A stretch of DNA of 64,000 nucleotides from Rheum nobile. Taxonomy: Eukaryota > Streptophyta > Magnoliopsida > Caryophyllales > Polygonaceae. Numbering within the stretch: the first letter of the stretch is position 1; the number at the start of each line of letters is the position of its first letter. Positions 23,173-33,414 of the stretch are shown here, one piece after another. Position numbers and translations under genes: made by a program. Below the pieces are notes generated by a model that saw nothing but the letters and a program-made list of their open reading frames with translations, did not search any database and was not told where the DNA came from. Location of the stretch: assembly GCA_027886185.1 (NCBI GenBank), contig WOAB01000127.1:124001-188000 (forward strand). The letters are read 5' to 3'.

Positions 23173-24408
23173 ATGGCGGGGAGGGGAAACCCTCGCAAGC
23201 AAACCCCACAGGATTATGCTTCAGCAAGCTCGTCCCCAGCAAAAAGCGTTGTCCAAACGCAAAACCAATTTCAATCCTTATCCCAATTCCCAGCTCTCAC
23301 AAACAGTCCTCTAAACCCGAGGACTCCACAAAAAACTGACAAACAGAAATCCACCAAGCATTTCCACAGATACATCCTCAAGCAATCATCCCTACAAAAT
23401 ATCTGCCTCACAAAAGAATTCAATCCCCCTGACCAAAAGGACTTTGGACCCTTCATAAAAAATCTCTTCTCCAAAGACTTCCAATGGTTTCCTTCTGACC
23501 CGGCAAAAACCCAAAAGTTCTATGAGTTCGTTTTGGTAGATTCTGAATCTGCCGAAATCTCGCATACCAGAGACGACAATGACCCCAACCTCATTGTCTT
23601 CTCAAAATGCAAAATTCTGAAGGTCATCTCCAGAGAATCTTGGGGAGAACCTAGCACACAAAAGGCATTCTCAATCCCTTTCTGGCCGAAAGGCTATTCC
23701 TATTATGACTATAGAGATGCTTGGACCAAGGCCTTTCTTATCCGAGCATTCAACCATTCCTGGTTCTTTTTCTTCGCAAAAACATGCAACAGCAATTTAC
23801 CAGTCTGGTTCTTTGACTGGTGGAACTACTTTGGACCTACTCCTGAAATCTACCCAGAAGAAGCTAGGCAATCCTATGACTTCTTTATCAAACATTGTCC
23901 GGTCCAAAACTACATAAAACCAATACAATTCCATAGGTGCACTGGTGTATCTTGGATACTCTGCTGGATCTATGAACTCCAGCAAGCATTACCCTGTCCG
24001 TGTCCCCTTTCTCTCTGTCGCAAGTTCAAAGTTCGTTGGTGGGAAAAGATTGATCCAGAATCCTACTCACTCAACAACATCCATGCAATTTTCAAAGCAA
24101 AAGGAACACAAGCTTCTCCTGCCCCCTCAAAGGAGATTGTCATTCACCCGTCAGGAGTCCCGGTGGCAACTGCGTCACCCTCACAAATCCAAGACCAAGA
24201 CTGGCTTGACTACCAAGAATGGAAGAAATACAAGAATCTCAAAACTAAGCAAAACTCAGTAACAATTGTTGACATCTCGGACGAGAAGCCCAAGTCTTGG
24301 GCTGATAAAGTCCAAGAAGAAGAAGACCAAGCCAGCTCGGCCAATTTAGCCCAGCAAACTGATTATGACCCATATGATCAGTTCGCACAAGACCCTTACG
24401 CCCAGTAA
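23173..24408 (+). CDS. Viral 411-aa ORF of unknown function, copy 3
   Basis: Complete frame 25 bases after the 76-aa ORF, same predicted protein as copies 1 and 2: basic low-complexity N-terminus, tryptophan- and aromatic-rich middle, acidic C-terminus with repeated Asp/Tyr/Gln. No known motif is recognised. Followed by the viral intergenic promoter region. Confidence 0.8.
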   Translation: MAGRGNPRKQTPQDYASASSSPAKSVVQTQNQFQSLSQFPALTNSPLNPRTPQKTDKQKSTKHFHRYILKQSSLQNICLTKEFNPPDQKDFGPFIKNLFSKDFQWFPSDPAKTQKFYEFVLVDSESAEISHTRDDNDPNLIVFSKCKILKVISRESWGEPSTQKAFSIPFWPKGYSYYDYRDAWTKAFLIRAFNHSWFFFFAKTCNSNLPVWFFDWWNYFGPTPEIYPEEARQSYDFFIKHCPVQNYIKPIQFHRCTGVSWILCWIYELQQALPCPCPLSLCRKFKVRWWEKIDPESYSLNNIHAIFKAKGTQASPAPSKEIVIHPSGVPVATASPSQIQDQDWLDYQEWKKYKNLKTKQNSVTIVDISDEKPKSWADKVQEEEDQASSANLAQQTDYDPYDQFAQDPYAQ

Positions 24409-24869
24409 GGTTGCAAGTCCATAAGGCCGTTCGCAAAAGCCCATCAAAAATCTTTCAGACAAAAGATGTCGGCACCACAATCAGACAAAATACAATCAGA
24501 CAAATCTCATCAGCAAATGACAAACAACTTCTACAGCAAAAGCAGAAGTCCACTCTGAACAGTACCAACGCACTTATTTAGGCACTATTCATATGAACAG
24601 TTGTACGGCGCCTTAATAGTGCCTTCAAATAGCAATTTTTCCTTTCTCTATTTAAGCTGGTAAGCCCTCACTTGTTTGAGGCACGCTAAAAATCTCTCTC
24701 CCTCTCTCTCCTTTATATTTTTAGTTTCTTGCTTTGCTGCTCTTCGGCTACCTGTAAGTTTTGTACAGTTTCTTTCTTTTGCAATTTATATCAAGCACAA
24801 TAGTCCAGTATTGTGTTATTGTCTTGCTTATCATTTCTAGCATATTTTCATTGCTTTTGATCCTTTTAC
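24409..24869 (+). promoter_or_regulatory. Viral intergenic region with promoter, copy 3
   Basis: Non-coding region with TATA-like ctatttaag at 24648-24656 and a C/T-rich tract at about 24695-24715. It is continuous to within about nine bases of where the primer site would begin; the virus ends at gatcctttt (24861-24869). If active, this promoter would drive transcription out of the virus into the truncated Helitron. Confidence 0.7.
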
Positions 24870-27736
24870 AAACCGACATTTGCAAGAAATTGAAGTGTCT
24901 GACGGTGACATGATCATGCGATGAATCAAAACTGTATGTCCAATATTGTTGCGTGAAATAATTATCCCTTGTATGACATGACTGCCAAGTTGTGTGGTTT
25001 AATTTAGTATTAAAATAAATAAATAGAGACTTTATAGAATAACAATCACTAACCATTTGAAATGTCGGTCAAGGGATACGTTCACTAACTGAAGAATTTG
25101 GACAAATTCCAAGAATAGAACCTGCATATTTAGTATTTATATTAAATTTTATATTTTTAGTTCATCGAAAAATAATGTCAAAGAATTAAATGCAATTTAT
25201 TAACCTGATCGATTTGAATTTATCCATTGTCGTTTCTCTCTAATAACAGGCAATTTCAACGTTCTGTTATGTCGGGTTAATTCGTCCATAACAAAATAAC
25301 CCTAAAAATCTAAAATATATTCAAAGTAAAAAAAAATTATTCTACATACTACTAATGTTTTTGTCCTAATATTATAAAAATACATAAACATATGTAACTA
25401 ATAATATAAGTAATCAAAAAAATTACAAAAGGTCCACGGTAAATATTTAATTTAGTATTATAAAATATATAATATAGTTTATATTTATAACTACTAAATG
25501 TTTATAACGTCAATATTGAATGCAACTTTGAATAGTTTTAATCGGCTTATAGGCCTTAAAATTAATTATCCACCTTCTCTCACAACATACAATGTGTTTT
25601 AGTAAATATTATATATATAAACTAAAATAAATTAATTATAGGGCTTATTGGGCCATTACATAATTAATAATACTAATGAGCTTTATAAACTGTAATTTAA
25701 TAGCAAGTATTAAAAAAGAACAATATAATAAATTATCGAAAGAGAGGTGACACTCTCTATTACTTTATTTATATTAAAAAATGGCTAAATAGTTATGAAA
25801 CCGGAATAGCCACATCCAACATTAAAATATAGATAATGATAAACCGTAAAAATATGTCTAAGTCAAAACAACAAAACTAATGAAACAAAAGATTTGCAAA
25901 ATTGCTCTACCAATGATGAGATTTGCATCATATTTGAGATCTGCAAGCATTGTTCTTATTGAAGTCTTCCGTTGGGGTAAATTCTGGTCATACTAATTTT
26001 TGGAATTAATTATGAGATTTGCAATATTGTTCTTATCAATGTGTTGTTTTGTTGTGTAGGTTGAACAGTCATTATCAAGATTCAATTGCTATGCTTAATA
26101 GGTTTTGGTGATTATTGATTGTTTTGGTGAAAACTAATAGTGTCGTAATCAAATATGAAAACTGTGTAATACTATTATTTAATTTTGGTAATTATTGATT
26201 GTTTTGGTGAAAACTAATTGTATCGTAATCAAATATGAAAGCTGTGTAATAGTATTACTTAGTTTTGGTAATTATTGATTGTAATTTATAAATAAGGTAG
26301 GTATATGTGTATATATATATATATATATTAATTAGGAAAGTAGATTATAGTTGATATATAATTTTAAGTTTTAGTTGTTTTATTGGGGAAAAAAATTAGA
26401 AAAATTATGGTGATGACATGTGACAAAATCAATATGGTGATGACATGTGACGCAATAGGACTTTGCATATAGTAGTTATATAGTAGATTATCTTTTCTAT
26501 TGCGTTGTTGTTCTCTAAAGTTGGTTTCACCACACCCCCTCCAACTTTAATCATAGAAAATTAATTAGGCATGTGATTCTTAATCGATTCTTCTACAAAT
26601 TCAAACCTCGCGCCTATCTTCAAATTACTTTGATCAATCGTGAGTGATATATAAAATAAACTTTGTAGATATGTAGTTTGGAAAACTATTACGAAAGTAT
26701 ATATAATTATCTAGCAATTGGGTTTCCAAAACAATTAACCACATTTCCACATCTGCAAGTATTATATTTGAAGATATTCAGTAAATTTGGTGATCAAACA
26801 AAGATGCTATACAGAAATGACATCCGGTGCGGACGGTTCTTACGGTGTGGAAATACGAACATGCACTTTAGGGTCTTAAATATGCACTTTAACGTCTTAA
26901 ATGTGCACTTTTGCAAAAAATTAGAAAAATGCTTAGGAATAAAATCAATTTTTTTTTTGTTTTCTTAATTTTTTTATATATAAAAGTATACATTTAAGAC
27001 GTTAAAGTGCACATTTAAGACCTTAAAGTACATGTCTGCACCGTAAGAATCGTCTGCACCGGAACCTTACTCATGCTATACATGACTCTTATATAAACAG
27101 AAGATAAATTTACTATTGTATATTAAAATATGATGTCATCATATCTTTGACATTCAAGTGTTCTCATGAGGACCGAACTAATGTAAATTCGGTTTTAAAC
27201 TGAGAATGAATCAATGAACTGGAAATTCAAGAGCCAAATAATGGGAAAGATTGATGCACATTCGTCCATGGAGAATTCTCTACAAAAGAATTGAGGGTGG
27301 GTAGAGAAGGGATTGATATTCATTGTAATTTAAGTAAAATAATAAGGTTAATATTGGTAGTTAACAAATGTTGATGATTTATTCTGGTGATGTATAGCAT
27401 TACTCTTCATATATTAGCAATTCTTATGGCACGTTTGTAATCTTATTTTGGTAATTATTGATTGTTTTGGTAAAAATTAATTGTGTCGTAATCAAATATG
27501 AAAGCTGTTAATATTATTATTTAGTTTTGGTAATTATTGATTGTAATTTATAAATAAGGTAGGTATATGTGTATATATATTAATTAGGAAAGTAGATTAT
27601 AGTTGGTATATAATTTTTAATTTTAGTTGTTTTATTAAAAAAAATTAAAAAAATTATGGTAATGACATGTGGCAAAATCAATATGATGATGACATGTGGC
27701 GCAGTTGGGCTTTGCATTTAGTAGTTATATAGTAGA
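24870..27736 (-). mobile_element. Truncated Helitron, copy 1
   Basis: Matches 47896-50762 nearly base for base but lacks about 500 bp at the Helitron 3' side, replaced by the virus. The 5' terminus (TC on the minus strand, tctactatataactac) is at 27736, followed by a T as expected for insertion between A and T. The virus joint falls inside the helicase relic. Coding capacity is otherwise absent. Confidence 0.8.
26823..27063. repeat. Foldback/MITE inside Helitron, copy 1
   Basis: 241-bp segment with about 25-bp terminal inverted repeats (tccggtgcggacggttctta at the left; the inverse with two mismatches at the right) and a second inner inverted pair built on gcacttta/taaagtgc. No coding sequence. 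The same unit is at 49849-50089. Its family is not determined. Confidence 0.75.
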
Positions 27737-28180
27737 TTAACTTTGTCTTGTATAGACATACCATCCTCAATATTTCTCCTTTATAATTTGATTAACTTTG
27801 TCTCGCATAAAAAAAAATTGAGTTTTTATATTATTTGTGCTTTTGTGTATGTTGAAATTGTGAAGGAAAATTATCAATATACATGATTAAAATAAAATTC
27901 AAATATCGAGACTCATTGTTTTTATCTCTGATCTTAATTTAGGTTTGTAAGGAAATGTTAAGAAAATAAGATGTATATCTATAAATAATATAATATTATA
28001 ATAGATGTATATTTAACAAATTTTATTCTTTTTAGATTTCTTATGTTCGTTTCAAATTCTTTTCTTGGTCAAATGTTGGTTCAAATTTTTTGAGGTACGT
28101 GAGAAACCTTATTTAAATTTTCATTTACTGTATCACAATTAATTAAATTTCCGTTTTTAAATTATATATATAGAAGGAAT
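27737..28180. repeat. Spacer block B', copy 1
   Basis: AT-rich non-coding block present three times: here, at 40448-40897 and at 50763-51206. Here it lies between the Helitron 5' end and the large LTR. In the 40448-40897 copy neither element is present, so that copy shows both empty sites. Confidence 0.85.
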
Positions 28181-30250
28181 TGTAACACCCCAAATATTCC
28201 CTTGGAAATGCATTACCGTCAGTGACCTCAGACGTTCTGTCCGATGTCACCCAAGGCTTTATCAGTTGATATAAATCATCAAACAACAATTATGATACAG
28301 AATATCATAACTTTCATTTAAACCAAAGTCTCGGAATTACAACATAATTTCAAATACATCAAAAATACATAATCAGAATCATTACAGCGGAAGTCTTTAA
28401 ATAATCATAAAAAGGGTCTTGATCGCAATGGTCACTCGCCAAAGATCTCAACCTGAATAAACTTGTCAAAAACACCGTTTGCCTTCATAGTCGTTCTAGC
28501 CTTCACAGGACGGCAACTTATCTGATGTGCTGAATCGAACGGATGACACTAGCCAACCATGTAGAGAACAATTTCGGTTGGTTAGTCTAATGAAAGACTA
28601 CGCAAGGGTACAAAGAAGAGTGGTTCGAAGTAGTTGTATTAGGTTAGACTCATCGCTCATCGAATCACAACCGATAACGATAGTCAACCACCATACTTCT
28701 ACTGAATATATGAAAAAGCATGATCAAGAGAAGATTCTGGAGACTGATTCTCACAGCAATCAATCCCAAAAGAAGACTCCAACGAAATGAACCTTATCGG
28801 AAACATGACAAATGTTGGGGAACATTAGTAATTACACAAGCGTTCAAAAATGACTTGATGTTTCGGTTCACGACCAACCTCACCGCTCAAAGCGAATCCA
28901 GATTGAAAAGAGAACGTTACTCTGATCAAAGTCAAGACGAGATTTCCTAGCTGCACTATTGCCTAGTTGCACTACTCGCCCAAGGGTATATTAATTATGT
29001 GCGACAACGGCACTTATCTCATTTAATTCCAAAACACACATCACATTATAAGCTTTTAGATATATGTTTCGTCATGAGGGACATATATCGACGGGAATCC
29101 TTCCCAACGTTTGTGACACTAGCTAAGTGCACCACCTCTATACTCGGATAGAGGATGATCATGATCCACTGTTGGCTTGAGGGTTTCCGCTACCCTCTCC
29201 ACCATAATTATCAAGAAACGACTGGACCTCAACGAGTCCAACGTTCCTACGAATACTCGTGCTAACTAAACAGTCCAACACAGTAATAATCCACATCACA
29301 ACCATCATGGCCAACAACAAAACATATATCTATACTAGTGTTGTTCTAACAGATATACAACCTAGTATAATATCATGTTTTAATCACATATATATATATA
29401 ATAGCGTTGTTCTAACAGATATACAACCTATTATAATATATCCTTTTAATCATATCATTTAACAAAACTGTTCCCAACGAACAATAAATCAGTAAATCAT
29501 CCCAAATTAATTAACAACTAAACAATTGATAATTAATTGAAGTATGGAATGATGAGCAAGAGCGAACTGCCACTTGCCTTAGATCCGCAGAAGCTTAAGC
29601 AAAGCTTAGAGACGACGAGTTCCTGGGTCCGAAACTGGGACAGATCTTGGATTATAAATCCCTAAGAAACGACCCATAACGAGACCCTAAGTTAGATTCA
29701 ATATCCACATATATGAATCTAAAAGAATACGAAAAGAATCGAAGGAGCCAAGCCTCTCCCAAGACCACACACCCAAGAACACACACTCGGACAAGGCTCG
29801 CCGCGGGTGCGGCCAGGTTACAGTGGCGAAGGTCGTGACAGATTTTCGATGGAGAACTCACCCAAATCAATTCGTTCGACTTTGATTCGTTCTTGGTTTG
29901 ATCTCCCAACACCTTAGGCCTTGAATACCACTTAGGAGTACCTTTTTATCACTCAAAGGTATCTCGATCACCTTCTCACACCAAGCTCAAAAGCTTGAAC
30001 AACAATGGAGAAATTCAGAGGAGAAAACAAAGGAGGAAGGTGAAGAGCCCTTTGACTTCTGAATTCAACCCCCTTTTATAGCCCATCAGTGAGCTTCCTC
30101 AGAGGGGACAAGCAAGGAGACCAGCTGGGAACAAGGGAACAACAAGTGGAGCAACTTGCTCGGCCAAGGATAAGATTTTCAGAAATCTTATCGCGACAAA
30201 GATGGCTTGCACCGCGGGGTGCGGTGGCGTGGCCGCTGGGTGCGGTGGCG
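28181..30250. mobile_element. Truncated large LTR (Tekay/Del-like), copy 1
   Basis: Begins TGTAACACCCC and matches 51207-53278 nearly identically. Homology stops at 30250 in a G/C-rich tract (ggtgcggtggcg), so about 315 bp of the LTR end is missing. Several short open frames inside are not protein-coding by any recognised domain. Family assignment rests on the TGTAACACCC terminus common in plant Tekay/Del Gypsy LTRs. Confidence 0.65.
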
Positions 30251-31875
30251 GCACTAGTCTTCTAGTTATACTACGCCTAACTATGTATGTTAAAGTTTAA
30301 GTTTGGTGGATCAATCACAAATTATGCCACACACATAAGCCCAGATCGAATAGTTTATGGATTTATATAGTTATTTCGTTATTCTTTTCAATTTTAAATA
30401 TAAGATACATCTTCACAATGTAACATTATTTAACTCCACTAAGGATATTTATAGTTTCTATTCCATATTCGAGTTCAAAAAATATTTAGTTTTATTAGTT
30501 AAGAAGTTGTCATCAAATTTCCATGTTTTCTAGTTTGGTACGGTCGAGTTATTTGATTCGACTAGTGTGTATGTTAGATGTTAAAGATATCAGAGAAATA
30601 TCTTAGCGTCTTGAACATTCTTTCGTACAAATAAATAGACACACGGATGCTAAAAAGAAGATTACGAGATTGTTTGAATTTTTAAGAAGAATGTATTAAA
30701 TTACATTAAATAAGTTATTCAATATAAAATAATGTATTTTTTAGAAAACCAAACAATCCCTACATATACTATTCACCTTTCATTAATAGTTCATTTTGCA
30801 TCGCCGTTATTTAATTATTTATCATTAGCTCAATGTCTGCAAGACAATTGTATAAAATTTATATTTATAAATTTCTATAACAATTGAAAAATAATTTGAT
30901 TCAAAATTTAGAGAAAAAAGAAATTTTATAATTAAATAATATATAAAATATTAAATTAAGAATAAATCTAATAACCAAAATTATTTTAGGATTTATAGTA
31001 TTTACTCTAATATTAAATATTTATTTCTATGTTCATCAAAATCCATGGTGAGATATGTTCATCACATATTATTATAAAGGAGGTCAACTTAATAATTGAG
31101 CTAATATGGATATAATTATTTATTTTTATATTTTTAAATCGAAATAAATTCCACAAATGCGAATAAAGTTTTGTTTTTATAGAGATCACAATAGCGTTAT
31201 GCAAGAAACAATGGATAGATTTTTGAAAATCTTTCACAATATATTTTAACATGTAATATTTTTGAAGATAGAAAATATACTTCTGTTAAGTAAAGCAACC
31301 CAACTAATTATAAAAAATTATATTAATATAATTATTTAAGTAATACAAAGGTAAAAAAGGGGAAAATCTTAACCCAAAAATATATATATAAGCTCTCTAA
31401 AAATTACAATAAGAAGTCACAATAGAATTGTGTACAATTTTCAGATAAAATCATTCAAATTGGAAACACATATGTTAAAAAGAAAATTGAAAATATAAAA
31501 TATATAGTTTTGATTTGTAACATAAAAGTAATTGATGTGTCAAGATAATTTGAAGACACATGACATATAGTGATGTGACACATTTTCATAAGGGCATATA
31601 ATCTTAAAAAATTCTCATTTAGTAATTAAATAATAGATTATTAAGACTTAACCCTACTTTAACATTATTACAAAAATAAATATATATGGAATATCAAAAA
31701 TTTATATTTTGTGAGTTGTGACACAAAATATATTCAACATTTCATGTATATATATGTAGCGGTTATAAAAGATAGTGTAAACATGGATATTGAATTATTA
31801 TGTTAATATAAATGAAAATAATTTTTTTTAATTTTTATGGACATGAAAAATATTTTTTTAAAAGAAAACACATCC
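30251..31875. other. AT-rich unique DNA, no gene
   Basis: Very AT-rich and without a convincing coding frame on either strand. A possible 91-bp miniature inverted-repeat element lies at 30668-30758 (gattgtttg at the left, ccaaacaatc at the right). Nothing else recognisable. Confidence 0.5.
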
Positions 31876-31879
31876 GAAC

Positions 31880-32016
31880 TATTATTAAATCAAATCCAAT
31901 TTCACAAGCTCAATAATAGATTGAGGAAAGTCATCAACAAACATAAGCTCATCACCTCCATCGTGAATAGACCACCCAACAAGAGAATGAGCAACAACGT
32001 TGCCTAAGTTCAATTT
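31880..32016 (-). pseudogene. LINE/RVT_3-type RNase H C-terminal relic
   Basis: On the minus strand the translation reads GNVVAHSLVGWSIHDGG followed by an acidic tail. This is like the last part of the RNase H domain of plant L1 elements and RVT_3 proteins, where N-x-x-AH/AD-x-L is conserved. Only about 45 codons are recognisable and no RT is nearby, so this is an old fragment. Confidence 0.6.
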
Positions 32017-32067
32017 ACCCAAATATATGTATTTATTAGGTGCTCTCTAGGATTTGTTTGACATAAA

Positions 32068-32265
32068 ACTTTGGTTTTTTCTAGCGTGTGCACATGGACA
32101 CACTCTAAGAACTCTTTTTTTGACAATTATTTGGTTAGCCAATAGTTTAATCTTGTTTGTTAAGGGTTTATCAATTTTCTATTAGAGAATATTTTGAAGA
32201 TAAATTTCCTATTTAAGCTTGTTAGCATGTGCCCATGGACACACACTAGAAAAACCGTAAAACTT
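32068..32265. repeat. Miniature inverted-repeat element
   Basis: About 195 bp bounded by imperfect inverted repeats of roughly 30 bp. The left end has ggttttttctagcgtgtgca. The right end is its inverse, ending ctagaaaaacc. No coding sequence. The superfamily and target duplication are not resolved. Confidence 0.6.
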
Positions 32266-32860
32266 ATATAGACATTTCTAAAAACAATTTTTTTACTCTC
32301 TCCTCAAACTTTTCCATATTACTTAAATTTTAAAAATTATTTCTTAAAAATGTATATTATAAATAAAATAAGTATTTATAAAAAAATCTGTCAAATGAAC
32401 CTTTAACTGCTAGGTGCTATAAAGGTGAGCATGTTTTCCTATTCGGTGACCAATGTGACATTTCAACCTCTGAAAATAGAAATCTTAAAGGTTAGAAATG
32501 TTTTGATTAAAGCCTATTAATTATGACTCAAGTACTCAACAACATTAAAATAAAATGTGATAATTTTACTATTGTAGAGGTCGTGAAAAAGATTTAGCAC
32601 TGCCTATGAGATATTGAAAGTTTAATTTTTGATATATTTTGTCTTGTATAATTTTTTCTATAGTGCAAATCTGTCATATCTTTCAAAAAATAAATGAGAT
32701 GGCCGACTGCATTACAAAGATGGACCAACGGAATTCCTTAAAAGATATTATAATCAATCAATAGCTTTTAGTTCTTATCCACGAGAATACTATAGACTTA
32801 AAAATCATTTCTTATGTAATTTTCAGTATAATTTCTACATTATAAAAAAAAATGTTAGGT
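32266..32860. other. AT-rich spacer, no gene
   Basis: No open frame with recognisable motifs and no clear repeat. Confidence 0.5.
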
Positions 32861-32979
32861 GCTATGCGACTCCAATAAGTATAATTACCATAACGGTGTT
32901 ATGGGAAAGAGACCTTGACTTGGAGATTTATTACAGAAATACCCTCCATTGAAGACAGGTAGACACATTGAGAAATGAG

Positions 32980-33400
32980 AATACAGCCACGAGACTGTAT
33001 CAAACGACTGCAAGTTTAACACGTGTCATGCGGCTAGTGGAGAAAGGAGGATGGGGTGGTGGCCCACCCCTGACACTTGCCAAAAGGAACAAGACCGGTC
33101 GCTGTCTGGACCCAGAAGCTGTCGGTTTGGTTTAACAAATCGATCGCGTCTGGACCGGGGGGTGAAGTACGTCAGACACCCCCCCTAATCCTACGGTCCA
33201 CAAGCTGCCACCGCGGGCCCCACCTCTACAGCCGCTCCCCTCAGTTTTCACTTTTTACTGTTGCACAGTCAAAATTTATTACCGCTTGTTATTCATCTCC
33301 TCCATTCAACTTTGACTCCCCTCATTTTCCTTTTTTGGCCATTTTTCACTTCATAACTAGTGTACTTTTCCCCATTCACATAAACTCTAGTTTACAAAAA
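32980..33400 (+). promoter_or_regulatory. Promoter-like G/C-rich fragment with ABRE/G-box
   Basis: In contrast with its AT-rich surroundings this piece is G/C-rich. It carries a perfect palindromic acacgtgt (about 33019-33026, the core of ABA-response elements and G-boxes) and several CCACC/GGCCC clusters, then a C/T-rich stretch typical of plant 5' leaders (33290-33370). No gene follows because a LINE fragment starts near 33415. It looks like a severed host promoter. Function is inferred from motif content only. Confidence 0.4.
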
Positions 33401-33414
33401 TTATAAAAAAAGAG

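Larger units (their letters stand above)
3001..24869. mobile_element. Endogenous pararetrovirus patchwork (Caulimoviridae, florendovirus-like)
   Basis: Five alternating-orientation pieces of one viral genome. The encoded domains (30K-type movement protein, capsid core followed by CCHC finger, DSG protease, YIDD reverse transcriptase, RNase H, no integrase) and a tRNA-Met primer site identify Caulimoviridae. A single large ORF1 followed by a non-TAV ORF fits endogenous florendovirus-type elements best, but the genus is inferred. Walking the overlaps gives a circular genome of about 7.8 kb. The minus piece 3895-11280 runs continuously through the primer site, so the integrated template was circular or concatemeric. 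There are no LTRs and no target duplication, as expected for illegitimate integration. Confidence 0.9.

Noticed and set aside
28527..30100. Small open frames in the large LTR (also at 51553-53352)
   Set aside because: They lie wholly within an LTR, show no domain, and are accounted for by LTR homology.
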